A DNA stretch of 64,000 nucleotides from Panaeolus papilionaceus. Lineage: Eukaryota; Basidiomycota; Agaricomycetes; Agaricales. The DNA lies in the NCBI GenBank assembly GCA_015501605.1, contig JADNRZ010000014.1, positions 1,116,001 to 1,180,000 of the forward strand, read 5' to 3'. Both the position numbers and the translations under genes were made by a program. Below are positions 25,386 through 37,278 of this stretch, in pieces. Every line of letters begins with the position of its first letter. Position 1 is the stretch's first letter. The notes below the pieces were generated by a model that made no database searches, was not told the DNA's origin, and saw only the letters and a program-made list of their open reading frames with translations.

Positions 25386-26930
25386 CCCGCTCTCCAAATC
25401 TCTAATGAAGAGGAACATCTCGTTTATGGTGTGCAGTATGAGAGATATCTAGAGAAGGACCTGGAGTCAAGGGTAATACAAATATTAACAGTGTGGTGGG
25501 GGTTGTTTATGACGGTCGGGGAAGGACAGGAAGTCAAAGTCAATCCGTGTTCTTGATATCAAGATATACTCGGAAATGATCCTGTACACCTCGACTAGCG
25601 GATAAACGAGACCGATGTGGTTCGCTAAAGCCCTGATGAGAACAACTGATGGGTGCTCTCAGCTGCGCTAATTTCGAAGATAGAGAATAACCCTCAATTA
25701 TATGATACATTTACCACCATCAAGTATCAAGCGATTCGCGATTGAAAGAGGCAAGGCTAAGAGTGACCAAATTAAACAGCCGAAGGGCGACTTGGATGGC
25801 AACTGAGGCATTGCCGCATCCCACGTTAACGGGCAGCACTGGGAAATCAATCAACTTATCTCGATTTAGGAACCATGACCATGGTCCGGTGTGAGCAATC
25901 CGTGCACACTCACAGTGCTCGACATAACTTGCATCATACTTATGTTGGGAGAAATTATATTTAAGGAGGCTCGCTATAGCCCGTTTCATCATTGGTGGCG
26001 TCGTTCTAGATACAGAAAGAGTCAAGGTTGCATATGTGCGAAGCTGGAGACGTGGCAGTGTTTAGGGGGGCGATTTACGAGGCGGCTATGTGTTTGAGTG
26101 GAATTAATCTCATTCTTTATGAATGAAGGATATGAAATGATAGAAGATAAAGCGCGTAGCACTGAAGAAGGAGATGGAGCTGGCTGCCCAAAAAACGAGT
26201 GAAAGACTGGGGTTTGTCGGATATGAGGCTCAGAGAGTTGATTGATGATTGATTGATGGTGGTGATCATGAAAGGAAAGCCCATTTGATGCCGTCGGCTA
26301 AAGGGGGGCTGATCAGCAACCACCCTGTGCCAGTCATCCCCAAGGGTGTACATTCAAATCGACGGAACAGGGCGATGGACGCCCGCCAATGAAATGTATC
26401 CCGTCAGAAGATTCCTAACATCGGAGGATGCTGGCGGATCGGAGGATACAAATATCACGATGGCAAACTGAGTTGCCTCAGCTGTGCTATGTAGAGGGGT
26501 TGTGCCTGTGCAGGAGAAACCATCGCCCCTATGAGATATGACTCTGGCCATCTCCGATCCTTTCTGACAGTCTAGCACCCTAGTGCGAACGAGAAATACA
26601 CTTCGTTTCAGACGATAGTGTGCCAAGTTCATCAACAGAGTCTACGAGAGATTAAAGGTGGATCAAATAACACAACCCGTGTGTTTGATGAGTAATGATG
26701 CGTGGAATGATGGTTGGCAATAACTGGGGAAAGGACAATGGAACACAGCCAGGGCAAGATCAAATAGGAGATATCGACATTCCGAGCGGTGTTCATAGGA
26801 TCATAGGTTCAGACTACAGAGGGAAAGGTTCTGAAGCGTTAAATAAGTTTAGCATAAGATGTACATATAAATGGACACACACGGACGTAGATCTCAGTTT
26901 CTTTCGTCCTAACCATTATCGTGTTCCCTG
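25386..26930. other. Spacer between 7TM paralogues A and B
   Basis: Mostly non-coding. It may include a small spliced gene on the minus strand near 25475-25992 (listed separately). Frames at 26117-26353 and 26354-26635 (minus) show no domain or splice support. Confidence 0.45.
25475..25992 (-). CDS. Possible small spliced gene, doubtful
   Basis: Tentative. An ATG-ATG at 25992 opens MMKRAIASLLKYNFSQHK. A good donor (gtgagt, about 25915) and a ttcccag acceptor (about 25841) would join it to a stretch with one hydrophobic segment ending at a stop near 25720. An alternative frame (LLALPLSIANRLILDG) could splice on to a further open stretch ending near 25500. No family is recognised, and the exon choice is not settled. 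It could equally be a relic of a neighbouring membrane-protein gene. Confidence 0.22.
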
Positions 26931-28764
26931 TCAGAATTTGAGGAAGCTCGGGTTCGCACTGTATGGAGACTTTGGGGAGGTAGGTTTTGGAGATTCAGGG
27001 ACGCCTATCTGAGCGAACGTATTGTGTTTTTGATCTGGCAGTGCTGGAGTTACAGGGGTGGCAGGTACAGATAATGATATTGCGATTGATTCTAGACCAT
27101 CGCCGGGTTCCCTGGATGATATGGTGCCTCTGTCTGAGCGGAATGAGCGCTCTTGTCGACTAAAACCTGAGAGGACTGGGGCAGCGTGGGCATACGACCA
27201 CCGTTGATGGGGCGCAGAGCGCACAGTGGTGAGTGAAACACTACTGGTCGTGTCTTCAGTATGGTGGCTGCGAGGGTTCCAGGACCAGAGTGCATGTAGT
27301 AGATCCTATAATAAAAATGCAGACGCGTCAGTTAAACGTCCTTCAAAGTCTCAAGTAACTTGATCAAGAAAAATGGGAACGTGTGCAGCCCAATCATGTT
27401 CACTAGAGACATGTTGTACATAGTCGACTTACCGATTGAGTTCCAAAAATGATGGCAGAGGTCGGCGGCACTGTACATAGAACATAGGCTTTTCAGTGTC
27501 GAAATTGAGATGATAACCATTTTAGGACCCACAAACAGCGATAATCAGATCGAACTCAACTCCCCGCGTCCGTGTTACTGAAAACACTAACGCGACCCTA
27601 TGAACGTGGATTGAATTGACGGATCAATACGTTTCTCGCTTGCATTAAACCAGAGGAACTGACCCAAATGTCGCACACCCAAGCAATGTAAATATGAGAA
27701 TACGGACAGACATTGTCATATCGCGCCTGAGCATATCTTGTATGGCTCTATTCCGGTAGAGCATTATACCTATAACGACTAAAATTATGTCAAACCTCAA
27801 ACTTCAGTGACCAGGTGAGTTGAGAGCGGAATGCACCTTCGGCGAATAGTATTGTACTAGCGAGAACAGCTACATATACTGCTGTGACCCTGGGCCTGAT
27901 GGAACGTATCAGCAGGTGGCGAAAAGCAAGTAGAAGGAAGCGATATGGGCAAATGATTGCATAAACAGTTACTTACAGGGCGGTGTCGAGAATTATGCAA
28001 TACGTTCGATTTGGGGACAATACCACTTGTTCAGGCCTCGAGAATGCGAACTAAGATGAGGTGGGTTATCAGTATCGTCAATATTCTTACTATTGTATAA
28101 TGCTGGGACGTACGATTAATACTGATATCAGAACTGCAGCCCAGATTATCCATGGGGCTACAGCGAGCTTCAATCGAAGCCTTAGTCCACTTTTCTATAT
28201 TCAGGGAGAACATATGTATACGCACCACAGTCATAGTCACAGGGAAGCGTCTTAATTTCAGCGAACGGCGCGATAGGGCCGATACGACATTTAACAAGAG
28301 CTGTTGGTTCAATCAGAATAATTAATCAACGGAACATATTTCGGAGCGTACTAACATGAAAAACCAGTCCCGATGAGGTTGAAACAGCCCTATTTGACAT
28401 CGCCGGTCATATTTCAGCACATGATAGCATAACCAAGAAGATTGGACTTACAGATAAGGCGTAGCGTAGACTAAACCTGTCTGAACCATACACAACTTCC
28501 TTTCAGGGACTGCTTTGTATTGCTGTCCAGCGAATAAAAGAAATGAATAGGAAACCCCATAAACTATCCATGAAGCGGCAAAGCTGAACCAGACAGGATG
28601 CCGCTTGACTGTGAAATGAAAGAATGCGATGGGAGTGAGAATGGTGAAAATTAGAGCTCCTGATATTTGAAGACCAAGAAAGGCGTGAACTATTGGATCC
28701 AGGTCTACAGAGATGAGATGTAAAAGCCTAGGTGAGTACCAAAAGAGAGCGTACCGTTCGTCAT
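26931..28764 (-). CDS. Seven-helix membrane protein, paralogue B
   Basis: Eleven exons, 383 residues. Model: complement(26931..27305, 27433..27470, 27533..27597, 27664..27778, 27837..27895, 27977..28050, 28114..28167, 28226..28300, 28356..28389, 28452..28704, 28755..28764). Exons three to ten (34, 75, 54, 74, 59, 115, 65, 38 bases) match paralogue C at 44.3 kb exactly in size and phase. The protein shows seven helices; HAFLGLQISG opens helix 1, WFSFAASWIVYGVSYSFLLF is helix 2, APWIIWAAV is in helix 4 and SPNRTYC lies in the loop before helix 5. The ~120-residue C-terminal tail is Ser/Pro-rich and probably cytosolic. It is most similar to paralogue C and less so to A. Likely receptor-like; ligand unknown. 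Confidence 0.8.
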
Positions 28765-30080
28765 GTCTCTAGAGTTTGGTGGTGAAAGCAAGGGCCACAA
28801 GCCAGATCAATGGCTTCTTTGAGTGAAAAAAAAAAAGGGTCTTTTCGTACAACGAGCGAATGAAGGAATAGAAAGGAAAGAGAATGATGGGCACCAGCCA
28901 CTTCTAGAAGAAAGAAAGGGGAGACATGGATGGGCAGGTAGCGCATCCAGGCATTTTACTTCCATCATAAGTGTAGGCGTGTATAAATAACTCTGATAAA
29001 GTTGACAGCCACAGACGTCTGACTGATGCAATGTCTACCCATTAGCAACGACGCCCATCAGCCAATAAAAAATCATGCAGAACATGTTCTGCATGATGAT
29101 TTTGGAATCGAAACAGTCAAGCAACCCGGAAACGGGTGTAGTATATGAGAGCAATGTGGTACAACGCACCCCACACTACCAGCATACTTCCTTGGTTGTC
29201 AGAAGAGTTCACAGGCCCCAGCCGTCTCCCAAAAAAAGTCAGATTCCCGGTCAAAGTCACAGTGGGGAGTCAAAAGCGTTCATATGAATGCGCCCTGATT
29301 CTGAGATGCAGATTGATATGATGGGCAGTGGGCACAGAAACGGACGTTGAGCGCGACTTGTCACTTTGAGATCCCTAGCTTGACGGGTGACCGGTGAAGG
29401 ACCAGTCACAGGTCTAGGCTTGAGCTATTTAAAACAGACAATCATGAGACACTCAGTTAAAAACGGTGCATACACACTACTCACTTAAGTAGCTCCCGTT
29501 GTGGTCATTCATGGCCATTGCGATGCTGCTTCATATTTCCAGCAAATTTCAGCGCAACGCGGCAGTTAACCGCACAGTTTAGTTAGAGATAGAGTTCATA
29601 TTTTCGTGCGTTTCATACTGCCAGAGTATCTATATGTATCTGCGCCCCAGGGATGTTTTGAGAAGCCTAAACTTTAAAGAGACTCAACGAATGTTGGTGG
29701 TGGCACTGGTGGGCGGCTTGGAGTTGGTGTTGTTTGGTCTGGAGGGCTATTCGGCTATTCGGTTCAAGATAAAACCGGTCCTGTTTCGGGACGCACTTAT
29801 CAAGTCTCGACGGCCCACTGTCGAAACTTGCGCCATGCAAAAACTTTGATACCTTGTGCAATTAGCGTCATAGACAATCTGAATTACAAATACTGGGCGC
29901 ACATGCTGTTTTATGGAAATTAAATCCATCAAAATTGAGGTGTAAACGTGACACATTGAAAATTCCCTATGAACTTGAAGCTACTGAGATCTACTCGAAG
30001 AATCTGAACTGCGGACGATAGTTTACATTCATTGATTACATTACAGGCTTCAAATGGTGCGCTATCAGTGTCAAAAGGCT
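28765..30080. other. Intergenic, 1.3 kb
   Basis: No supported gene. It holds a perfect 26-base palindrome (29072-29097, listed separately) and short frames without support. The part nearest 30080 is the 3' flank of the first Hce2-like gene. Confidence 0.5.
29072..29097. repeat. 26-base perfect palindrome
   Basis: Two 13-base arms, atcatgcagaaca and its exact complement, abut with no spacer. As DNA it could be a dimeric protein-binding site or a cruciform; as RNA it would be a hairpin without a proper loop. No neighbour explains it. Confidence 0.8.
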
Positions 30081-30590
30081 CTAATAAAGACCCCACTCGA
30101 CGGTTGTTCCACTACAATCCATAACTCCCTTGGACCCAACACGCCCATCAGCGGACTGGAATTTGTTGATGGAATCGTTGATGAGGTCGATGATGTCCTG
30201 GTTTCCAACGACAAAGTCCCACCAAGGTGCATCGCTTGGTAAGCTCTGGACGCCAAACTTGCATTCACCAAAACTAACAAGTTCGCGCTGTTGGTTGAAG
30301 GCAGGAGTGGTCTATCATGGACAGTCCCAGTAAGCAATTGAAAATATACACTCGAGAAAATGGCTGACCCAGGTACCACCTCCAGAAATGTTGCTTATGA
30401 TTACGCGGCAATCGCTGACTTTTGGCGACGCTCCGCTGGTTTGATTGATGAAGGTGGAGTCACTGCAGTAGTTCTCAGACGCGCGCTTGATGGCTTGCAG
30501 AGGCCCGGTCGGAGTCACGCCGATGGGGGAACCACTTGCGACAGCAAAGAGGGCGGCGGCAAGCGTCACGGTTTGAGCAATTTTGAACAT
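30081..30590 (-). CDS. Hce2/Ecp2-like small secreted protein, copy 1
   Basis: Two exons, 150 residues: complement(30081..30311, 30369..30590). Residues 1-20 are a signal peptide. A Lys-Arg pair at 35-36 (QAIKR) looks like a Kex2 processing site, giving a mature chain from about residue 37. The Hce2-type domain has four cysteines (about C42, C61, C91, C140) with the family landmarks SDCR, FGECKFGVQS, VGNQDIIDLIND and GRVGSKG, and ends VEWGLY. Hce2 proteins are homologues of the Ecp2 effector of Cladosporium fulvum; in saprobes and symbionts their targets are mostly unknown, with antagonistic or host-directed roles proposed. It is the intact member of a tandem set of three on this strand. A TATA-like element lies about 160 bases upstream of the ATG. 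Confidence 0.85.
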
Positions 30591-31974
30591 GACGGGCTGA
30601 ACTTATGATAATTGGTTATATAATCCAGGAGAAAATATGTTCAACGTACAATGAATTAATAACTGTTGGTAGGTTATAGTGCGATGTGGTATTGGCCTTC
30701 GAGGTAGATCGAATGGTTGAGAAGATTTCCTTCAGCAGTACATCTTATATACTGTAGAGCTCCTAGAGGAGCGATTACCGACACGTCCGTGCAACATATT
30801 GTAGGACCAAAATAAGTTCTGCCCATGTGCAATGTGCACAAGGCTCCTGGTACTATGACTGGGCGCCCTGTCATCGGGATCTGCGGCTGATGGGCATTCA
30901 TTAAATTGATTGACCGCTGGAGAAGGGGTTATAAATAACCCAATTTGGAGCTAGACTCCGGCTCGCAAGCCGTTGTCGACGATGGGCTATGTCGTTAGCA
31001 AAATCAATGCTACCACAAGTATGTTTAAATGAATCAGTAGGAAATGCATCTGCATGACATCGAAAGCTATTTGAGACGCACTGCGCACTTTGTGGAGTAT
31101 ATATATTCGAGGATTTCTATCATTACTATTCCAGTGATAAAATACAGAATGTATGAGTGGTATCGTAAAGTCGAATGGCCTCTGCCAGCTTCCGCATTGA
31201 ATACCTTCATGAAACACAGGACGGAACGAATGTGCACGTTGGCACAAGTAAACAGGTGGAGTCAGAAGACACAGACTCACCTTATCGGTGATATTATATC
31301 AGAGTATTAAGGCTTTGCGGAATTTCATTTGCTGGGAATGAATCTGGAATGGACATGTCTTCGCAATGGCCGAATGTATTGGTCGTCATACCAGGGGGTT
31401 CCAGCCCGGTGAACTGAGTTGAGATCGCTGACGTTTGCCACAATGCCTCATGCCATGAGCTCCTGGGGTGTCCGGGAATAGAGCACATCCATCTGCGCAT
31501 ACAATAAATCGCATGTGTACGAGATTGAGATGTACTTAAAGGCATATCCCAGATGAATGAGCTTCTCAGTCACATCCATTTCCTCAGACCACGCCGTTGA
31601 TCATTATATGATGTTTACTCTCGAAACTTGATTTAAGCTTCATCTTAGATATGTAAATGTGTGGAAAGTATATATGCTGCATTGCGAGCCATCTGTCAGA
31701 TGAGGGCACACTCTCCAACCCATGCATCCGATAAGCGCGCCAAGGAGTTCGAATCATGAAAGAGTTTGAGGGTCAGATTGATAAATATTTGGACGTTACT
31801 ATTTTCCGAGTCTACGACAGATCGCGGTCATACTAGATATACCAAAACCATTGTCTTACCGTAACTATTGAGCAAGACGAAGTGTAGAAGCGCTACCATG
31901 ACCACCCGGTACTTGATAATGACACAATACCACGTTAATCGTGCCAGGCTTCGCGCATGTCTGGAAAATAACAC
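30591..31974. other. Intergenic between Hce2 copies 1 and 2
   Basis: Holds the copy 1 promoter (right of 30590) and the copy 2 downstream flank. Bases about 31738-31974 are related to the flank of copy 3 (about 33536-33790), so duplication included 3' flanking DNA. No other gene seen. Confidence 0.5.
30744..30752 (-). promoter_or_regulatory. TATA-like box, Hce2 copy 1
   Basis: Minus-strand gtatataag about 155-162 bases upstream of the ATG. The same nine bases stand at nearly the same distance before copy 2, which supports a real core promoter. Confidence 0.5.
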
Positions 31975-32483
31975 CTAATAAAGACCCCACTCGACGTCGG
32001 TGCCGCCACAGTTCATGGTGCCTTTGGCCCCAACGCGCCCAGCAGAGGATTGGAATCTCTTGATGGAGTCGTTGATAATGTCAATTATGTCCTGGTTTCC
32101 AACAACGAAGTTGAATCCGCCGGCGGCGTTGAGGCTCGTGACACCAAACTTGCATTCACCAAAGCTGACGAGCTCACGTTGTTGGCCAAAAGAAGGAGTG
32201 GTCTATATAAAACGGTAAGTACTAGTGCATTATACCCTCAAGTCCGTCACAGGTAGCTTACCCATGTGCCACCGCCAGCAATGTTCTTGGTGATTCCACG
32301 ACAATCACTCGCCTTTGGGGAGGCTCCGCTGGTTTGATTGATGAAAGAAGAGTCGCCGCAACGGCTCTCAGAGGCGCGCTTGATAGCTTGCCACGGCTCA
32401 GTGGGGGTCACGTCGACGGGAGTCCCATTGGCAGCTGCAAGGAAAGCAGCGGCAAGAGTGAGGGTTTGAACGATCTTGAACAT
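31975..32483 (-). CDS. Hce2/Ecp2-like small secreted protein, copy 2
   Basis: Two exons, 149 residues: complement(31975..32202, 32262..32483). Exon 1 has the same length as in copy 1 (222 bases) and the intron sits at the same site. It has a signal peptide, the QAIKR processing site, all four cysteines and the same ending, VEWGLY. Differences from copy 1 cluster in the middle loop (LNAAGGFNF in place of the Trp-rich stretch). Domain order and all key residues are kept, so it should be functional and secreted. The target is unknown. Confidence 0.85.
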
Positions 32484-33601
32484 TATTTCCTAAAAGGTAA
32501 TGGCGTTAGCTTGGCCTTCCACTCCGCAAGGAGGTCGAGAGCGCACAACGTGATGGAGTGAGAAGCGTTGCTGACTTGGAGTGCTTGTTGTCCTTCAAGG
32601 TTGGTCGAACTGCTGGTTCGAAGTATTGTGAAAGGAAATGCCTTATATACCGTAAAACTGGGGGCTCGAACGATTCAGATCATTGCAAAAGCCTCTGTGA
32701 CACATCGGTTATGCGAGAATACTTTTTCCTTCGTGTAAACAGGGATACTCTCCAGTAGATGTATAAAGGTAGAATCCGATGAAGGGAAGTCTGCGGCGCA
32801 ACACACTGTGAAGTATCTGTCGGTCTAACCTGGATAGACCTATAGCCTCGTTGTCCTGTCGCAGTTATTAATATCTACAACATCCTAGTGCACGTGAGCA
32901 CCCTACAGGTACTAGAAGGCCAACCCACTTCACGAACACACAAGCGTGCTTTCGCATAAATCATAATATGCCTTGTCGGCGGTATGGATGCTATTGCGTG
33001 CCAATCATTTATTTGTTTTACCCAACGTAAATGGCATAAGGGGAAAGGGCATTGAAGAACATCGATGTGTGCTGATAACTGGAGGGAAGCCCGTCAGGAG
33101 GTGTCGCGATTCCTATACTCAGCTTCGGCACAATAGAAGCACATCGGCGCCATCGGTAAACGTTTGTCATAACATGTTGTATAATGTGCACAGCATGACA
33201 TTAACGGCCATCCCAGGTGGCTGCAACGAGATAAAAAATCAACGCTAGAAGGCACCCAACCTGGATTTCCCAACCCTTTTACCATTCAAAGATGTTCGAT
33301 TTACCCCTAGAACCCAACATTAGCGTTAGTCTTTTTATAGACCACGTACTGAAGTACCCCACAAAGGGGATTTGCGGGGATGGTTGTATACTCACCTGAA
33401 CGTCCATATCGTAATGAGATATCACTCTGTGCAAATAGTTTAAGTTGGAACGGTGTGTAGCACATGCTCGTGCTTCTCTACGAATTCAATCTTGTGCCGA
33501 ACAAGGGCATAAGTTCGCGACTAAAAATATGATGGGCGCCACCTAGGTCGAAGCACAAAAAGAGTTCGAGATCAACACTGATCATTATTTAGAGTCAGAA
33601 T
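32484..33601. other. Intergenic between Hce2 copies 2 and 3
   Basis: Contains the promoter of copy 2 and the 3' side of copy 3. No other gene seen; short frames at 32558-32758 and 32973-33248 lack support. Confidence 0.5.
32642..32650 (-). promoter_or_regulatory. TATA-like box, Hce2 copy 2
   Basis: Minus-strand gtatataag about 159-167 bases upstream of the ATG, matching copy 1 in sequence and position. Confidence 0.5.
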
Positions 33602-34293
33602 TCAAAACAAGCCGGATACTAAATATAACAAAAAAGTCTTATCGTACTGTAACTGATAAACGAAGCGAAGTATAAAACTGCTACCGACGACATCACGGTG
33701 ACACTTCGAAATACTGATTACGCCAAACTTCGTCGCGACGTCTCGTATTGGTACATGTCTCAAAAGTGCTCTCATAGAGAGACCCCATTCGACATCGGTG
33801 CTGCCACATTTCATGGTGCCCTTGGACCCAACGCGGCCATCAGGTGACTGGAACCTGTTGATGGAGTTGTTGATGAGGTCGATGAACCTGATTCTCCACA
33901 ACGAAGCTAGCTGGAATTCGGGCGAAGAGCCGACGCTCTGAACCCCAAATTCGCATTGACCGAAGCTGGCGAGCTCGCGCTGTTGGCTGAAGGGAGGGGT
34001 GGTCTGTATAGACCGGTGAGGTAATCCATTCACAGTTGCAACTCACTGCGCTGTAAACGACTTACCCATATACCACCACCAGAAATATTGTTGATAATTA
34101 CGCGACAGTCGCTCACAGAGGCGACGCCCCAGGTACTGGTTTGGTTGACGAAATCAGAGTCTCCACGGCGATTGTCGGATGCGCGTTTGATGGCCTTCAA
34201 GGGCTCGACGGGCGTTACATCGACAGGAGAGCCGCTTACTGCGACGGCAAAGATGGCAGCGACGAGGGTAGCGAGTTGAATAGTTTTGAACAT
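33602..34293 (-). CDS. Hce2/Ecp2-like protein, copy 3, altered
   Basis: Two exons, open for 209 residues: complement(33602..34003, 34066..34293). The signal peptide and the KAIKR site remain, but three changes set it apart. The first domain cysteine is replaced by Arg (about residue 43). A stretch in exon 2 is read in a shifted frame relative to copies 1 and 2 (the bases for FVVxNQ are there, one frame off) and returns to frame at FIDLINN, so total length is unchanged. The usual stop after VEWGL is lost through a small insertion, and about 55 extra residues are read from what is 3' flank in copy 2. It may be a decaying pseudogene or a diverging gene. A TATA-like run lies about 70 bases upstream of the ATG, nearer than in the others. 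Confidence 0.65.
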
Positions 34294-35102
34294 AGTCAGT
34301 TGTGGACTGTGCTTCCTAATTAATGTTGTGGAATGCTTTCCTGTTCATTAATAGTATTAAATATATAGGATTCCCTACTCTCCAGTAGATGACAGTCAAC
34401 AGGAGACTGGTGAAATTGAAAATTGCAAGTAAATAACGATCGGGCACGACGATGAGAAACAAGAGGAAAAAAATGTAAACTAAAGTATGACACTGCATGA
34501 GCATCGAATACTTCAACAAAAGCTACAGAGAATCAGTGTCGCAAGGCCTTCGCAGTCATCACGACATCTTGTACATCCTCATCACTATCACTGCATCAAC
34601 AAGGTGTCGACTCATTCTCACGATTCAAACCACAACGCCAAATTTAGCCATTCCGTTGCACGTTTACGAAAAGCGCGGAAGCGCACCCCTCCGCAGTTCA
34701 ACATCAAAATACGGTCGAACCTGACATACACCTCGATATTGATCACATCACAGACTCAGGCTCCACCACCCGGCAGTCGTATCCCCGCCCGCCTCGGAGG
34801 GCGGAACACGGCTGGGAGTCAGTGTCCTAGTCATACCTAACTGGCATCTGACTTGCTGCTCTCAGGCTTGAGGTTTAGATTATTCATCCCCTTGGCTGTG
34901 GTGATAATGTTGAGAAGATCGCGAAACACCGACGGAGGAGGAGAGAAGGGGGGGTAGGTATCATCAGTCGGACAAACCTGAGATAACGGAGGACGATGAA
35001 AGCAACGAAACATAGGGTGTATGAGCAGCATATAAGATAGATGCATTATCGTACTTTTTTTATACCTATCGACATCCACCTACCTGTTTAACAGCTCTCA
35101 AG
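34294..35102. other. Divergent intergenic region
   Basis: Between minus-strand Hce2 copy 3 and plus-strand P450; should hold both promoters. A purine-rich run (gaggaggagagaagggggggg-like) lies at about 34933-34956. A frame at 34487-34840 has no support. Confidence 0.5.
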
Positions 35103-37278
35103 ATGCTCACAGATACCATTACAATTTCCTCACCAACCCCCACCTTCACTCTCACCTTCGCAGCCCTCATCACGCTTGCCATCTTTATCACTCGCAAAAC
35201 CCAGCCCAAACCAGGTCCTCTGCCCCCAGGCCCCAAACCCCGATTGCTCATAGGTAACGCCCTTGACATACCTTTCCACAACGCATCGAAACAGTATTTC
35301 GAATGGTCTAAAGAGCTGGGGAGTACCGTGATCCACCTTGAAGCGCTGGGAAACCGAATCGTTATGCTCAACTCGTACGAAGACGCTGAGGAGCTTCTCG
35401 AGACGCGTACGAGGATATACTGTGATAGGCCGGTTGTGCCTACACTCGACATGTGCGTAATCGTTTTGTTGCTTCAGCGAAATTCTTGTTTGAATCAAGT
35501 AATTTGACTGATAACACCCCCAATACTAGACTCGGATGGGACTACAACTTCGCTTTGTACCCCTACGGCGACACCTGGCGCGCGCATCGTCGTATCAGCC
35601 ATCAGGTACTGAAACCAGAGGCAACACACAGATACCACCCTATCCAGGTGAAAAAAGTGCACGACATGATGCTTGGTCTGCTTGATCATCCTGAGAAGTT
35701 TGCGGAGCATAGTAGAATGTACGTGAGCCCCCTTAAGTTCATATCAAATCTCAATTTCACTAACAACAACCCCAACCCCAAAACCAAATAGGCTCTCAAT
35801 ATCCCTCCCCCTCACCACAATGTACGGCTACGAAGTCCGCTCCCTCGACGACCCTGCCGTTCTTGCAGCCGACCAAGGTGCCGAAATCGGCCAGCGTATA
35901 TTCGCACCGGGAGGGAGCCTGGTCAACATCTTCCCGATACTGAAGCACGTACCGTGGACGTGGACGCAGAAGATGGCGAGGGAGAGTAGAAGGCTTGCTG
36001 CTGAGATGAAAAGGATACCGTTGGAGGCGCTGTTGCGTGATATGGTGCGTGCTTGCGGCTCAATAGTGAAAGTTTCCGTGATTCTGATAGATGACACATA
36101 GGCAAATGGGACTGCTATTCCTTCGATGATAGGTGAGTTTATGGAGCGCAAGCAAACGGTGGGCGTCACGAAGGAAGAAGAGGAAACCATTCTCAACGTC
36201 GCTAATACCGTCTATGGTGGTACGTTGACTCCTTTAGCAATATAACTACCAAACCTTTGACTCACGTGGACATCACAATCAACACTTCCAGCCGCCGCCG
36301 AAACCACCATGTCCGCCACCCAAAGTACGCTCTACCTCCTCGTTACGCACCCTCACATCCAAGCCAAAGCCCAAGCCGAGCTCGGTCGCGTCCTCGGCAG
36401 CCCCCGACTGCCCACCTACGAAGACCGAGGCTCTCTACCGTACATCGAGTCAATATATCGTGAGGTTCTGAGGTTGTATCCGCCCATACCGTTGGCGTTA
36501 CCGCATAAATCGATAGAGGATGATTGGTATAAGGGGTATTTTATACCGAAAGGTTTGTTGTTTCCCTCTGTTAGATGATGAGTTTGAGTTGAGCGTTTAA
36601 TCTTCAATAGGCACAAGCGTCTCAGGAAACATCTGGTACGTAATTCACCCTCCGTCCGTCCGTTTGTGCATGTCAGCGAGATGCTGAACGACATACATCG
36701 ATATCAATTTTCAACAGGGCAATCAACCGCGATCCAACTCGCTATCCCGACCCCGAAGCCTTCAAACCCGAGAGGTTCCTCGAAGAAGACGGAAGTCTGA
36801 ATAGAGATGATAAAGTGCTAGCATACGGATTCGGACGCAGGTGCGTATGGCTTTTCTTCCTGTTTACCCAGATAATTTACGGGGACACAATTGTAGGGGC
36901 TGTATTGGAAAACACGTCGCAAGTGATATGGTAAACCATTTCTCGTCTTATAACTCGCACTGTCACGAGTTTAACCTCCCTTCCAGCTCTGGCTCACCAC
37001 AGCCACCCTCCTCGCATGCTTCAACATCCGCAAGAAACTCGATAAAGAAGGAAACGAAATCCCGATCGATGAAGGGTTCAAAGAGGAGGGGTTCATGTTG
37101 TACGTTGTGTTTCTTTCGCATACTTTTTGCCTTTTACTGCACTGTTCGAAGTCGTGCGCTCACTGATATGGTGCTCATATGCAGGATGAAAACTCCCTTC
37201 GAATGCGACATCACCCCGCGCTCTGAGGTGTGGAGAGGTTTGGTGGAAGGGACGAGGGATCAAGGATACGAGTTTTAG
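35103..37278 (+). CDS. Cytochrome P450 monooxygenase (P450-1)
   Basis: Ten exons, 519 residues, complete. Model: 35103..35452, 35530..35718, 35792..36044, 36102..36219, 36292..36552, 36611..36635, 36718..36840, 36897..36930, 36987..37099, 37185..37278. An N-terminal membrane anchor is followed by the proline hinge LPPGPKP. WRAHRR marks the C-helix. The I-helix reads AAAETT (about 304-309), the K-helix ExxR is EVLR (361-364), and the PERF motif is present. The haem site is FGRRGCIGKHVA with its Cys near residue 442. It should sit in the ER membrane and oxidise a small molecule with NADPH reductase; the substrate is unknown. Exon sizes 189, 253, 118, 25 and 34 recur in P450-2 at 55-57 kb (one differs by a single base), so the two are paralogues. 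Confidence 0.9.

Noticed and set aside
28441..28510. Suspected frameshift in 7TM paralogue B
   Set aside because: On recount the exon is 253 bases and in phase, as expected from paralogue C plus 15 bases; the gene is intact.
35130..35498. 122-residue minus-strand frame
   Set aside because: Antisense of P450-1 exon 1.
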